From NCBI RefSeq assembly GCF_005048155.1, contig NZ_SUMB01000007.1, positions 1 to 64,000 on the forward strand: DNA of 64,000 nt, given 5' to 3'. The notes under the pieces are model-generated. The model ran no database searches and was not told where the DNA came from. It worked only from the letters and a program-made list of their open reading frames with translations. The DNA is from Streptomyces piniterrae (lineage in GTDB: Bacteria > Actinomycetota > Actinomycetes > Streptomycetales > Streptomycetaceae). A program made the position numbers and the translations under genes. Shown here one piece after another: positions 1 to 9,372 of this stretch. Within the stretch, counting starts at the first letter, position 1, and each line of letters opens with the position of its first letter.

Positions 1-326
1 GTGGCCGGGGCGGGCTCGGGCTGGGCGGCCGGGGCCGGGGCCTCGGCGGCGGCAGCGGCCGGAGCCGGGGCGGCGGCCGGCACACCGGTGCCGTCGTCGA
101 TGAGGGCCAGCTCGGCGCCGACCTCCACGGTCTCGTCCTCGGCCACCTTGATGGAGGCCAGGATGCCGGCGGCCGGCGCCGGGATCTCGGTGTCGACCTT
201 GTCGGTGGAGACCTCGAGCAGCGGCTCGTCGGCCTCTACGCGCTCACCCTCGGCCTTCAGCCAGCGGGTGACGGTGCCCTCGGTGACGCTCTCGCCGAGC
301 GCCGGCAGGGTTACGGAAACCGCCAT
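1..326 (-). CDS. sucB: Dihydrolipoamide acyltransferase (E2), N-terminal part only
   Basis: This is the 5' end of an E2 component of a 2-oxoacid dehydrogenase complex; the rest lies beyond the left edge. The ATG at 326 opens [19 protein letters not shown], the start of a lipoyl domain. The lipoylated lysine sits in [14 protein letters not shown] near residue 43. After about residue 80 the visible part becomes an Ala/Pro-rich linker, as between lipoyl and peripheral-subunit-binding domains. It lies 53 bases downstream of lpdA on the same strand, so the E3 and E2 genes are probably co-transcribed. Whether the complex uses 2-oxoglutarate or another 2-oxoacid cannot be decided without the catalytic domain. 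Confidence 0.9.
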   Translation of the reverse strand, partial: MAVSVTLPALGESVTEGTVTRWLKAEGERVEADEPLLEVSTDKVDTEIPAPAAGILASIKVAEDETVEVGAELALIDDGTGVPAAAPAPAAAAAEAPAPAAQPEPAPA

Positions 327-379
327 GGTTTCGGTTGCTCCTTACGAATTGCGGGATGTGGTCGCGCCCGGGACTGGGG

Positions 380-1768
380 TCAGTCGTGGGAGTGGAGGGG
401 CTTGCCGGCCAGGGCCAGGTGGGCCTCGCCGAGAGCCTCGTTCTGCGTCGGGTGCGCGTGAACCAGCTGCGCAACCTCGGCCGGCAGAGCCTCCCAGTTG
501 TAGACCAGCTGGGCCTCGCCGACCTGCTCGCCCATACGGTCACCGACCATGTGGACGCCGACCACGGCACCGTCCTTGACCTGGACGAGCTTGATCTCGC
601 CCGTGGTCTTGAGGATCTTGCTCTTGCCGTTGCCCGCGAGGTTGTACTTGAGAGCGACGACCTTGTCGGCGCCGTACAGCTCCTTCGCCTTCGCCTCGGT
701 GATACCCACCGAAGCGACCTCGGGGTGGCAGTACGTCACGCGCGGCACGCCGTCGTAGTCGATCGGCACGGTCTTGAGACCGGCCAGCCGCTCCGCCACC
801 AGCATGCCCTCGGCGAAGCCGACGTGCGCGAGCTGGAGCGTGGGCACCAGGTCACCGACGGCCGAGATGGTCGGCACGTTGGTCTGCATGTACTCATCGA
901 CCAGGACGTAGCCGCGGTCCGTCGCGACGCCCTGCTCCTCGTAGCCCAGGCCCGCCGAGACCGGCCCGCGGCCGATCGCGACCAGCAGCACCTCGGCCTC
1001 GAAGGTCTTGCCGTCCGCCAGCGTGACCCGCACGCCGTCCTGCGTGTACTCGGCCTTGTCGAAGAAGGTGCCGAGGTTGAACTTGATGCCGCGCTTACGG
1101 AACGCGCGCTCCAGCAGCTTGGAGCTGTTCTCGTCCTCCACCGGCACGAGGTGCTTGAGGCCCTCGACGATGGTGACGTCGGTGCCGAAGGACTTCCACG
1201 CGGAGGCGAACTCGACGCCGATGACGCCGCCGCCCAGCACGATCGCGGACTTCGGGACCCGGTCCAGCTTCAGCGCGTGGTCCGAGGAGATGATGCGGTT
1301 GCCGTCGATCTCCAGGCCCGGCAGCGACTTCGGCACGGAGCCGGTCGCCAGCAGGACGTGGCGGCCCTGCACACGCTGGCCGTTGACGTCGACGGAAGTC
1401 GGGGAGGAGAGCCGGCCCTCGCCCTCGATGTACGTCACCTTGCGGGAGGCGACCAGGCCCTGCAGGCCCTTGTAGAGGCCGGAGATCACGTCGTCCTTGT
1501 ACTTGTGGACGGCGTTGATGTCGATGCCCTCGAAGGTGGCCTTGACACCGAACTGCTCGGCTTCACGGGCCTGGTCGGCGATCTCGCCGGCGTGCAGCAG
1601 AGCCTTGGTGGGGATGCAGCCGTTGTGCAGGCAGGTGCCGCCGAGCTTGCTCTTCTCGATCAGGGCGACGTCCAGGCCCAGCTGCGCCCCGCGCAGGGCC
1701 GCGGCGTAACCACCGCTACCGCCGCCGAGGATCACTAGGTCGAAAACGGTGCTGGCGTCGTTCGCCAC
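380..1768 (-). CDS. lpdA: Dihydrolipoyl dehydrogenase (E3)
   Basis: A flavoprotein of 462 residues that reoxidises dihydrolipoamide on E2 and passes electrons to NAD+. The N-terminal FAD-binding motif GGGSGG and the redox-active disulfide in GGTCLHNGCIPTKALL are present. A second Rossmann motif (GGGVIGVEFA) follows for NAD, and the C-terminal dimerisation domain carries the His-Glu pair in HAHPTQNE. The start chosen is the GTG at 1768, preceded by GGAGG seven bases upstream; an upstream in-frame ATG at 1786 lies before that ribosome binding site. Length is normal for the family. It is first in the pair with sucB. Confidence 0.95.
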   Translation of the reverse strand: MANDASTVFDLVILGGGSGGYAAALRGAQLGLDVALIEKSKLGGTCLHNGCIPTKALLHAGEIADQAREAEQFGVKATFEGIDINAVHKYKDDVISGLYKGLQGLVASRKVTYIEGEGRLSSPTSVDVNGQRVQGRHVLLATGSVPKSLPGLEIDGNRIISSDHALKLDRVPKSAIVLGGGVIGVEFASAWKSFGTDVTIVEGLKHLVPVEDENSSKLLERAFRKRGIKFNLGTFFDKAEYTQDGVRVTLADGKTFEAEVLLVAIGRGPVSAGLGYEEQGVATDRGYVLVDEYMQTNVPTISAVGDLVPTLQLAHVGFAEGMLVAERLAGLKTVPIDYDGVPRVTYCHPEVASVGITEAKAKELYGADKVVALKYNLAGNGKSKILKTTGEIKLVQVKDGAVVGVHMVGDRMGEQVGEAQLVYNWEALPAEVAQLVHAHPTQNEALGEAHLALAGKPLHSHD

Positions 1769-2103
1769 GTCACGTCCTCCATGCATGGGTACGCCGGAGC
1801 CGGTCTCCGATGACCGGGCGGCGGCTGTTGTTCGGCCGCTTTATCTTCGGCCCTTGGTAAGGGGGGCCCTGTCCTGCCGAGAACCCATCTTCGCACTTGT
1901 TGAAAGGCGACGGGACGGCGGGCCGGGCTATGGGACGGCCGATCAGGCGCCCCAAGGGGGTTACCGGCGCGTACGCACGTGCGGATTGAAGCACGGAGCG
2001 ATGTACGGATTTCGTTGTGGGCGAACGCACCGCGGACATCACGCCGACGGCCCCGGGCCGTGAGCTCGGGGCCGTACGGACGCATGGGGCGAAACGGAAA
2101 GTG
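1769..2103. other. Intergenic region upstream of lpdA
   Basis: About 335 bases between the pepA stop and the lpdA start, both genes running leftwards. It should hold the lpdA promoter. I see no convincing gene, strong hairpin or riboswitch; the open frames across it lack a ribosome binding site and read as high-GC shadows. Confidence 0.5.
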
Positions 2104-3648
2104 TCAGCCGAGATCGCCGGCGGCGGTGCGCTCGGCGAGCCGCACCAGGGTGCGTACCGCGGATCCGGTGCCGCCCTTGGGGGTGTAGCCCCAGGGCGCG
2201 CCCTCGTGGAAGGCCGGGCCCGCGATGTCCAGGTGCGCCCAGGCGATGCCCTCGCCGACGAACTCCTTGAGGAACAGTCCGGCGACCAGGCCGCCGCCCA
2301 TCCGCTCACCCATGTTGGCGATGTCGGCAACCGGCGAGTCCATGCCCTTGCGGAGGTGACCGGGCATCGGCATCGGCCAGGACTGCTCGCCGACCTCCTC
2401 CGCGATCTCGTGGATCGAGGTGCGGAAGGCGTCGTCGTTCGCCATGATCCCGAAGTGGCGGTGGCCCAGCGCCAGCACCATCGCGCCGGTCAGCGTCGCC
2501 ACGTCCACGATCGCGTCCGGCTTCTCCTCCGAGGCGCGGGTCAGCGCGTCGGCCAGCACCAGCCGGCCCTCGGCGTCGGTGTTGAGCACCTCGACCGTCT
2601 TGCCGCTGTACATGGTCAGGACGTCACCGGGACGGGTGGCGCTGCCCGACGGCATGTTCTCGGCGAGCGCCAGCCAGCCCGTGACATTCACCTCAAGGCC
2701 GAGCCGGGCGGCGGCCACGACCGCGGCGAACACCGCGGCGGCACCGCTCATGTCGCACTTCATCGTCTCGTTGTGGCCGGCCGGCTTGAGCGAGATGCCG
2801 CCCGAGTCGTAGGTGATGCCCTTGCCGACCAGGGCCAGGGTCTTCTTCGCCTTGGCGTGGGTGTGCGCGATCCGCACCAGCCGCGGCGGGGCCTCCGAGC
2901 CCTGGCCGACGCCCAGCAGACCGCCGTAGCCGCCCTTCTTGAGCGCCTTCTCGTCCAGCACCTCGACCTTGAGGCCGAACTCCTTGGCGGCGGCCTGCGC
3001 CTGCGCCGCGAAGGACTTCGGGTCGAGGTCGTTGGAGGGCATGTTGATCAGGTCACGGGCACGGTTGATCTCCGCGGTGACCGTCTGCGCGCGCTCGGCG
3101 GCGGCCTTGAACTCCTTGTCGCGCGGCTTGGCGCCGAGGATCGCGGCCTCCGCCAGCGGCGCCTTGGCGTCGTTGTTCTTCTTCCCGCCCTTGCCGTTCG
3201 CGCCGTTGCCGTTGCTGCGGTACGCGGTGAAGGAGTACGCGCCGAGCAGCGCGCCCTCCGCGACCGCGGCGGCCGCCTCGGCGTCCTCCAGGGGCAGCGC
3301 GAAGCCGGCCTTCTTGCTGCCGTGCAGGGCGCGGGCCGCGCTGCCCGCGGCGCGCCGCAGCGCCTCGTTGTCGTAGGCGTCGCCCTTGGCCGGGGCGTCG
3401 CCGAGGCCGACCGCCAGCACGACCGGCGCCTTCAGGCCGTCGGCGGCGGGCAGCTTGGTCACCTCGCCCTCGGCACCACTCGCGCCGAGGGTCTCCAGCA
3501 CCGCGGCGAGCTTGCCGCCGAAGGCCTTGTCCACGGCCTCCGCGCCGGGGGCCACGAGGACGCCCTTGGCGCCCTTGGCCACGCCGACGACGACGGCGTC
3601 CGCACGCAGCGTTGCGGCGGAGGAAGTACTGAGGGTCAGTGCAGTCAC
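2104..3648 (-). CDS. pepA: Leucyl aminopeptidase, M17 family
   Basis: A cytosolic zinc/manganese aminopeptidase of 514 residues that releases N-terminal amino acids from peptides. The M17 signature NTDAEGRL, which supplies metal ligands, is near residue 355. Other metal-site segments are GKGITYDSGG and KCDMSGAAAV. The N-terminal third is the non-catalytic domain and contains an odd Gly/Asn/Lys-rich insert (NGNGANGKGGKKNN). The start is a GTG at 3648 with only a weak ribosome binding site. It has the same orientation as lpdA but is separated by 335 bases, so it is probably a separate transcript. Confidence 0.95.
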   Translation of the reverse strand: MTALTLSTSSAATLRADAVVVGVAKGAKGVLVAPGAEAVDKAFGGKLAAVLETLGASGAEGEVTKLPAADGLKAPVVLAVGLGDAPAKGDAYDNEALRRAAGSAARALHGSKKAGFALPLEDAEAAAAVAEGALLGAYSFTAYRSNGNGANGKGGKKNNDAKAPLAEAAILGAKPRDKEFKAAAERAQTVTAEINRARDLINMPSNDLDPKSFAAQAQAAAKEFGLKVEVLDEKALKKGGYGGLLGVGQGSEAPPRLVRIAHTHAKAKKTLALVGKGITYDSGGISLKPAGHNETMKCDMSGAAAVFAAVVAAARLGLEVNVTGWLALAENMPSGSATRPGDVLTMYSGKTVEVLNTDAEGRLVLADALTRASEEKPDAIVDVATLTGAMVLALGHRHFGIMANDDAFRTSIHEIAEEVGEQSWPMPMPGHLRKGMDSPVADIANMGERMGGGLVAGLFLKEFVGEGIAWAHLDIAGPAFHEGAPWGYTPKGGTGSAVRTLVRLAERTAAGDLG

Positions 3649-3850
3649 GGTGATAAGGGTCCTGTTCCGTCCGGGAATCCGTTTTGCGCCTTGGGCGCTG
3701 CTGCGGCCGAGCCTACGCTCGGCGGCGCCGCAAGGCCCGGCCCGAGAGCCTACGGACCGGCGGTGTGCCGCCGCCGGATGGCCGGTTCCACCGGTGAAGG
3801 GTGGTCAATCAGCCAATCTGGTACGGGAGTTGGACGCAGGACACGCGGGT

Positions 3851-4675
3851 TCAGCCCAGCGCGAGCACGACCAGCGCGGTCAGCCCGGCGCTCTCTTCGA
3901 GCGCCCCGAACACATCGCCGGTCACCCCGCCGAACCGCCGCCGGCAGTGCCGCAGCACCAGCTCGGCGAGCCCGAGGCCGGCCAGCGCCGCCAGCCCGGC
4001 GTGCAGCGCGCCGTACCCGATGGCCGGGCCGAACACCCCGCCCGCGGCGGCGCACAGGGCCGCCACCAGCGCCGCGCAGAGCAGCGCCGCACCCACCGGG
4101 ACGGTGCCCGCGACCGCCGCGCCCAGCCCCTCCGGACGGGCGGCCGGCACCCCCGTACGGGAGGCGAGGGTCAGCGCGCAGCGCGCCGCGACCGCCGCGA
4201 CCACGGCGGCCAGTGCGCCGCGTGCCCAGCCTGCCGCGTACAGCTCGTGGAGTGCGGCCACTTGGGCCAGCAGGGTGAACAGCAGCGTGATGACGCCGAA
4301 CGGGCCGATGTCGGACTGCTTCATGATGCGCAGCGCGTCCTCGGCGGGCTTGCCGCTGCCCAGACCGTCGGCGGTGTCGGCGAGCCCGTCCAGATGCAGT
4401 CCGCGGGTGAGCGCGGCGGGCACCGCGGCGCTGCCGACCGCGGCGAGCAGCGGGCCGCCGCCGAGCAGGAGCAGCGCCCCGCCGAGCGTCGCCGCGCACA
4501 GCCCGACGACCAGCCCGGCCAGCGGCGCGCAGAGCATCCCGCCGCGAGCCGTCGCACGGTCCCAGCGGCCGACCCGTACGGGCAGCACGGTCAGCGTCCC
4601 GAAGGCGAAGCGCAGGGCGTCGGCGGGGGACGGCGGGTGGCCGGCGGCAAGGGGCTCGTCGGGGGTTCGGTTCAC
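3851..4675 (-). CDS. cobS: Adenosylcobinamide-GDP ribazoletransferase (cobalamin synthase)
   Basis: An integral membrane enzyme of 274 residues that joins adenosylcobinamide-GDP to alpha-ribazole at the end of the cobalamin nucleotide-loop pathway. The family motif GLHLDGLADTADGLG, with acidic metal-binding residues, is near residue 90 and is followed by KPAEDALRIMKQSDIGPFG. Several Ala/Leu-rich membrane segments fill the C-terminal half, as in CobS. The start is the GTG at 4675. CobT and CobU are encoded on the same strand further right (8.2-11.5 kb), separated by unrelated membrane genes, so the pathway genes are clustered but are not one uninterrupted operon. Confidence 0.93.
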   Translation of the reverse strand: MNRTPDEPLAAGHPPSPADALRFAFGTLTVLPVRVGRWDRATARGGMLCAPLAGLVVGLCAATLGGALLLLGGGPLLAAVGSAAVPAALTRGLHLDGLADTADGLGSGKPAEDALRIMKQSDIGPFGVITLLFTLLAQVAALHELYAAGWARGALAAVVAAVAARCALTLASRTGVPAARPEGLGAAVAGTVPVGAALLCAALVAALCAAAGGVFGPAIGYGALHAGLAALAGLGLAELVLRHCRRRFGGVTGDVFGALEESAGLTALVVLALG

Positions 4676-4774
4676 CGCGGCAGGCTAACGCGGGCCCGCC
4701 GGCTACCGGTTCCCGGCCCTGATCACCCGGATACTGCCTAATTGTCCTCGGCCGACACCTCGGGAGGGTGCGCA

Positions 4775-5512
4775 ATGGGCCACTGGCTGTACCGCAACAT
4801 CATCGAGCCGGGGAAGCTGCCGCTGCTGCTCGCCCTGGCCTCGTTCGTGCTGACCTTCCTGGTCACCCGTGCGATCACCCGGCTCATCCGGGCGGGCAAG
4901 GGGCCGTTCCGCGACATCACCCCGGGCGGGGTGCATGTCCACCATGTGGTGCCGGGCGTGGTCCTGATGGTCGTCGGCGGGTTCATCGCGCTGGCCGGCG
5001 GCCGCCGCGGATTCGGCTCCGGCCTCGCGGCCGTGCTCTTCGGCATGGGCGTCGGCCTGGTGCTGGACGAGTTCGCGCTGATCGTCCATCTCGACGACGT
5101 GTACTGGACCGAGGAGGGCGCCAAGAGCGTCGAGATCGTCATTCTCACCGCCGCGCTGGGCGCCCTCGTCCTCGGCGGGTTTCTGCCGTTCGGGGTGAAC
5201 GCGCTGAGCCCGGACGAGTCCCGTGACCGCTTGACGGTCGTCGAGACCGTCGGCGCCAACTTCCTGCTGGCGGTGATCGCGCTCATCAAGGGGAAGGGCC
5301 GGATCGCCGTCGTCGGGGTGCTGGTGCCGTTCGTGGCGCTCTTCGGCGCCGTCCGGCTGGCCCGGCCCAACTCGCCCTGGGCCAGGCGCTTCTACCGCAA
5401 GCGGCCCAGGGCGCGGGCGCGCGCGACGGTCCGCGCGTACCGCCATGACCGCCGCTGGTCGGCGTTCCGTCGCACGGTCGAGCAGTTCATCGGGGGTGCT
5501 CCCAGCCGCTGA
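4775..5512 (+). CDS. Integral membrane protein of unknown function
   Basis: A protein of 245 residues with about six hydrophobic segments between residues 10 and 200 and a very basic C-terminus (RKRPRARARATVRAYR). It has a histidine cluster, GGVHVHHVVPG, between the first two membrane segments, and acidic motifs LDEFALIVHLDDVYW, which could bind metal. I do not recognise a characterised family. The ATG at 4775 is preceded by GGGAGGG; an in-frame TTG at 4742 lacks such a site. Its 3' end overlaps the convergent rhomboid-like gene by 26 bases. Confidence 0.8.
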   Translation: MGHWLYRNIIEPGKLPLLLALASFVLTFLVTRAITRLIRAGKGPFRDITPGGVHVHHVVPGVVLMVVGGFIALAGGRRGFGSGLAAVLFGMGVGLVLDEFALIVHLDDVYWTEEGAKSVEIVILTAALGALVLGGFLPFGVNALSPDESRDRLTVVETVGANFLLAVIALIKGKGRIAVVGVLVPFVALFGAVRLARPNSPWARRFYRKRPRARARATVRAYRHDRRWSAFRRTVEQFIGGAPSR

Positions 5513-6284
5513 CGCGCTGTGCGTCCCGCGGTTTGCGCTCGACGAACTGCCACACCGCGCACAGCGCCAGCACCACCAGCACCGCCGCGACATGCTCCTT
5601 GCCGGCCAGGTTGTTCTTGATGAACACCACCTCGAAGACCATCGCGGCCACCACCGCCGCACAGGTCACCCAGGCGCGGAAGCGCCAGCACACGAAGACC
5701 GCGAGCCCCACCACGGCCGCCGACGGGCCGGTGTCGATGACATACGCGTCCGAGTCGGGCAGTCCTACGGGGCTGTCCGGGCCGATCCAGATGCCGATCC
5801 GCGCGTACATCGTCCCGGCGAGCGTGGCGACATAGGCGACCACCATCATCCGGCGCCAGCCCACACAGATCTCGGCGATTCCGAAAACCACCAGAATCTG
5901 CGCCAGCGCGCCCCAGACCGGCAGATCCAGCGCGGGCACGAACAACGAAAGGGGGGTGCGGAGCAGCGCCAGCCAAAGGTGCTCGTCGGCCTGTACGGAG
6001 CCGATGTTCTGGACCGGCTGATAGCCCCAGGACTGGTTCTGTACGACCTGGAAAACCGTCGTCAGGCATACCGCGGCGAGCGTCACCGGGATCGCCCGCC
6101 AATTCCGCGCGGCCAGTGCGGACCACACCGTCCGCAGGAGCGGGCCCCACTCCGCGCGCGCGGCGCGACGCAGGGCGGATGTCTCCCGCCGCCCCGGCGG
6201 TGCCGCTTCCCGCCGCCCCGGCGCCGCCTTCTCCCGCCGCCCCGGCGCCGCCTTCTCCCGCCGCCCCGCCCGGCGTTCGGTCAT
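5487..6284 (-). CDS. Rhomboid-like membrane protein
   Basis: A protein of 265 residues with a basic N-terminal tail of about 45 residues built on an 8-residue repeat (GRREKAAP and variants), then six or so membrane helices. The segment TGPSAAVVG has the spacing of a rhomboid serine loop (GxSxxxxG), and a later helix carries a histidine (GKEHVAAVLVV), so a Ser-His pair is plausible. Proteolysis is not proven. The ATG at 6284 overlaps the stop of the upstream DUF2156 gene (ATGA), so the two are probably translationally coupled. This differs from the typical rhomboid at 46.6 kb, which has GASGSISG. Confidence 0.75.
   Translation of the reverse strand: MTERRAGRREKAAPGRREKAAPGRREAAPPGRRETSALRRAARAEWGPLLRTVWSALAARNWRAIPVTLAAVCLTTVFQVVQNQSWGYQPVQNIGSVQADEHLWLALLRTPLSLFVPALDLPVWGALAQILVVFGIAEICVGWRRMMVVAYVATLAGTMYARIGIWIGPDSPVGLPDSDAYVIDTGPSAAVVGLAVFVCWRFRAWVTCAAVVAAMVFEVVFIKNNLAGKEHVAAVLVVLALCAVWQFVERKPRDAQRVSGWEHPR
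6185..6273. repeat. 24-base tandem repeat inside the rhomboid-like gene
   Basis: Two identical 24-base units lie at 6209-6232 and 6233-6256, with a degenerate unit at 6185-6208 and a partial one from 6257. The unit length keeps the frame and encodes the repeated octapeptide in the cytoplasmic tail of the rhomboid-like protein. Confidence 0.85.
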
Positions 6285-8050
6285 CTCATGTTCTCCAGGT
6301 GCTTGCGGTTCAGCCATTTCGGCAGACCGGGTGCTTCGAGGAATCCCTCGGCTCGGGCGGCGGCTATTCCTATGCGCAACAAATCCGTGCTCTTCTCGAA
6401 GAGCATGTACCGGGGTTCCCAAATAGGCCGATATTTCGCATTGGCGCGATAGAGCGATTCGATCTGCCACCACCGGGAGAAGAAGCTGAGCAGTGAGCGC
6501 CACAGGCGCAGCACCGGGCCCGCGCCAAGTCGCGATCCACGTTCGAAGACGGAGCGGAACATCGCGAAGTTCAGTGAGATCTGAGTGATCTCCACCTCTT
6601 TCGCGCGCTGGATCATCTCCAGCACCATGAACTCCATCAGGCCGTTCTCGGAATCCCGGTCGCGCCGCATCAGATCGAGCGAAAGCCCCTTCGCGCCCCA
6701 CGGCACGAAGCTGAGCAGCGCGCGGGGCACACCCTTCTCGTCGGCGCATTCGAGCATCACGCAGCGCCCGTCGCCGGGGTCGCCGAGCCGGCCGAGCGCC
6801 ATGGAGAAGCCGCGCTCGGTCTCCCCGTCGCGCCAGTCGTCGGCCAGCCGCAGCAGCCGGTCCAGCTCCGGAGCCGGAATGTCCTCGTGGCGACGGATGC
6901 GGACGGTGTAGCCGGCCCGCTGCACCCGGTTGTACGCCTGCCGGACGGTGCGCATCGCGCGGCCGCCCAGCGTGAACTCCTCGGCGTCCACGATCGCCTC
7001 GTCGCCGAGCTCCAGCGCGTCCAGCCCGTGCCGGGCGTAGATCGTGCCGCCCTCCTCGCTCGCGCCCATCACGGCCGGCGCCCAGCCGTGCGCGCGGGCC
7101 TCGGCCAGCCATACCTCGATCGCGCCGGGCCAGGCCTCGGGGTCGCCCAGCGGATCGCCGGAGGCCAGCGACACCCCGCCGACGACGCGGTAGGTGACCG
7201 CCGCCTTCCCGCTGGGGGAGAAGAGGACGCTCTTGTCGCGGCGCAGCGCGAAATAGCCCAGCGAGTCGCGGTCGCCGTGCCGGGCGAGGAGGGCCCGCAG
7301 CCGCTCCTCGTCGTCCTCGGTGATCGGGTCGGTGCTGCGGACGGACCGGAACGCCGCCCACAGCACGGCCACCAGCAGCGCCGTGCTCAGGACGTTGATG
7401 GCGACGTTCACCCAGTTCGGGGTGTCGATCCCGGGGAACGCGTGATCATCGGCGGTCAGCGACACCAGCCGCATCACCCCGTAGCGCCAGCGCTCGCAGA
7501 CCGTCGAGGACGCCACGGAACCGGCGGACGCGTCCTGCGCGGTGTTGGTGACCGTGACCAGCAGCGCCGCCAGCAGCGAGGCGGCCAGCAGCCCGCCGGC
7601 GGCGGTGACCGCGGCCAGCTTCGGATTGGCGCGGTCGCCCTTCGCGTAGAACTCCCGCCGGCCGACGACCAGCGCCACGAAGAACACCAGGGTCAGCGCC
7701 AGCGACACCCAGTTCTGCGCATGCCCCCGGAACTCGGGCGCGGCCGCCAGGGCGAAGCCGAACAGCAGCAGAAGCAGTCCGGACAGCGCCAGGTTCAGGA
7801 TCCAGGCCGCGCGCTTGCGCCGCCGCAGGGTGACCGACAGGAACAGCGAGAAGGCGCCGGAGGCGAAGCCCGCGGTGAGCAGATACGGGGTGAAGAACTC
7901 CTCGATGTTGTGCCGTCGGATGTCGTTGCCGAACGACACCCATACCGCACTCAGGAGATTCACAAAGGTGACGATGCGCAGATACCAGACACCGAACGCG
8001 GCGGCGCGCTCCGACCAAGGGCCGCGGGGGCGGTCTTCATCCGGACTCAA
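6281..8050 (-). CDS. MprF-type DUF2156 protein (putative aminoacyl-phosphatidylglycerol synthase)
   Basis: A protein of 589 residues. The N-terminal third has about six membrane helices; residues from roughly 235 onwards form a DUF2156 (tandem GNAT-fold) domain with segments GYFALRRDKSVLFSPSG and VMGASEEGGTIYARHG. In MprF/LysX proteins this domain moves an amino acid from aminoacyl-tRNA to phosphatidylglycerol and raises resistance to cationic peptides. No LysRS domain is fused. The N-terminal part is shorter than a full MprF flippase, so lipid modification is an inference. The start is a TTG at 8050 behind GGGAGAA. It is coupled to the downstream rhomboid-like gene. Confidence 0.85.
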   Translation of the reverse strand: MSPDEDRPRGPWSERAAAFGVWYLRIVTFVNLLSAVWVSFGNDIRRHNIEEFFTPYLLTAGFASGAFSLFLSVTLRRRKRAAWILNLALSGLLLLLFGFALAAAPEFRGHAQNWVSLALTLVFFVALVVGRREFYAKGDRANPKLAAVTAAGGLLAASLLAALLVTVTNTAQDASAGSVASSTVCERWRYGVMRLVSLTADDHAFPGIDTPNWVNVAINVLSTALLVAVLWAAFRSVRSTDPITEDDEERLRALLARHGDRDSLGYFALRRDKSVLFSPSGKAAVTYRVVGGVSLASGDPLGDPEAWPGAIEVWLAEARAHGWAPAVMGASEEGGTIYARHGLDALELGDEAIVDAEEFTLGGRAMRTVRQAYNRVQRAGYTVRIRRHEDIPAPELDRLLRLADDWRDGETERGFSMALGRLGDPGDGRCVMLECADEKGVPRALLSFVPWGAKGLSLDLMRRDRDSENGLMEFMVLEMIQRAKEVEITQISLNFAMFRSVFERGSRLGAGPVLRLWRSLLSFFSRWWQIESLYRANAKYRPIWEPRYMLFEKSTDLLRIGIAAARAEGFLEAPGLPKWLNRKHLENMR

Positions 8051-8223
8051 GCGACTTCTCCCATAAAGCGTGATCTTATGGGGCGTCGCGAACGGTCCGG
8101 AATGGGCGATACGCCGCGGTGCGACCCGCGAAACGGGTGTTACCCACGAGACGTGACGGTGTTGTCCACCAGCGCTCTTCCGATCGCGCCGACCGGCCGC
8201 CGGCCGCTACCGGCCGGCGCCGC

Positions 8224-9270
8224 TCAGTCGCGTACGGGCAGTTCTGCCGCCAGGGCCGCGGCCGCCTGCACCAATGGCAGAGCCAGCAGCGCCCCTGTCC
8301 CCTCGCCAGCAGTGACGCCGTGGTCGAGCAGAGGGTTGAGCGCGATCCGGTCCAGCGCCTTCGCCTGCGCCGGCTCACCGCTCGCCTGCCCGGCCACCCA
8401 CCAGTCCGGCGCCCGGAACGCCACCCGCTGCGCCACCAGCGCACAGGCCGCCGAGACCACCCCGTCCAGGATCACCGGCGTGCGCCGTAGCGCGCTCTGC
8501 AGCAGGAAACCGGTCATCGCCGTCAGATCCGCGCCGCCGGCCGTGGCCAGCAGCTCCAGCTGGTCGCCGAGCACCGGCCGGGCCCGCCGCAGCGCGTCCC
8601 GGATCGCCGCGCACTTGCGCATCCACGCCAGATCGTCGATCCCCGCCCCGCCCCGCCCGGTGACCACCGAGGCGTCCGTCCCGCACAGCGCGGCGATCAG
8701 GGTGCTCGCCGCCGTCGTGCCGCCGACGCTCAGATCGCCCAGCACCACCAGATCCGTGCCGGCGTCCGCCTCCTCGTCCGCGATGGCCATCCCGGCCCGG
8801 AACGCCGCCTCCGCCTCCTCGGCGGTCAGCGCGTCCTCGATGTCGATCCGCCCCGAACCGCGCCGCACCCGATGCCGGGTGACCTCCTCCGGCAGCTCCT
8901 CGGGATCGCAGTCCACCGCCATGTCCACGACCCGCACCTGGGCCCCGGCGCCGCGCGCCAGCACCGCGGCCGGGCTCACCCCGTCCAGCACGGCCCGCAC
9001 GAGTTCCCTGGTGCTCCCGGCCGGGCGGGCCGAGACACCCAGCTCCGCCACCCCGTGATCACCGGCGAACAGCAGCAGCCGCGGCCGCTCGACGGGCCGC
9101 ACCGGCACCTGCTGCTGCGCCGCGGCCAGCCACTCGCCCAGCTCGTCGAGACGGCCGAGCGCACCCGGCGGCACCGCCAGCCGGGCCCGCCGCTCCTCGG
9201 CGTCACGGCGCACACCGCCGTCGGGGCGCTCGATCAAGTGGGCGAAGTCATCGAGGTTCAGGTCGCTCAT
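8224..9270 (-). CDS. cobT: Nicotinate-nucleotide-dimethylbenzimidazole phosphoribosyltransferase
   Basis: A protein of 348 residues that makes alpha-ribazole phosphate, the lower-ligand nucleotide of cobalamin. Typical segments are present: LLLFAGDHGVAELGVSA near the N-terminus, LGDLSVGGTTAASTL in the middle and GEGTGALLALPL near the C-terminus. The last includes the catalytic glutamate of the family. The start is the ATG at 9270, with in-frame upstream sequence that is less protein-like. It is followed to the left by 173 bases before the DUF2156 gene and preceded by the methyltransferase and cobU genes on the same strand. Confidence 0.95.
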   Translation of the reverse strand: MSDLNLDDFAHLIERPDGGVRRDAEERRARLAVPPGALGRLDELGEWLAAAQQQVPVRPVERPRLLLFAGDHGVAELGVSARPAGSTRELVRAVLDGVSPAAVLARGAGAQVRVVDMAVDCDPEELPEEVTRHRVRRGSGRIDIEDALTAEEAEAAFRAGMAIADEEADAGTDLVVLGDLSVGGTTAASTLIAALCGTDASVVTGRGGAGIDDLAWMRKCAAIRDALRRARPVLGDQLELLATAGGADLTAMTGFLLQSALRRTPVILDGVVSAACALVAQRVAFRAPDWWVAGQASGEPAQAKALDRIALNPLLDHGVTAGEGTGALLALPLVQAAAALAAELPVRD

Positions 9271-9372
9271 TGGCCGCAGATTACCGTCAACTCGGCGCTG
9301 ACAACGCGTCATGGGCCCGACGGCCGGATGACGCGGGTCCGGCGGGTCCGGCCCGCGCCCGTCGGACAGCCC

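Noticed and set aside
2017-4278. Long plus-strand frame of 753 residues across pepA and cobS
   Set aside because: Pure shadow: both minus-strand genes have intact family motifs, and this frame has none and no ribosome binding site.
5488-5510. Partial resemblance of GGGGGTGCTCCCAG to the dispersed TGGGGG element
   Set aside because: Only one arm matches, and it lies in the last codons of the membrane protein gene. Too short to call a copy.
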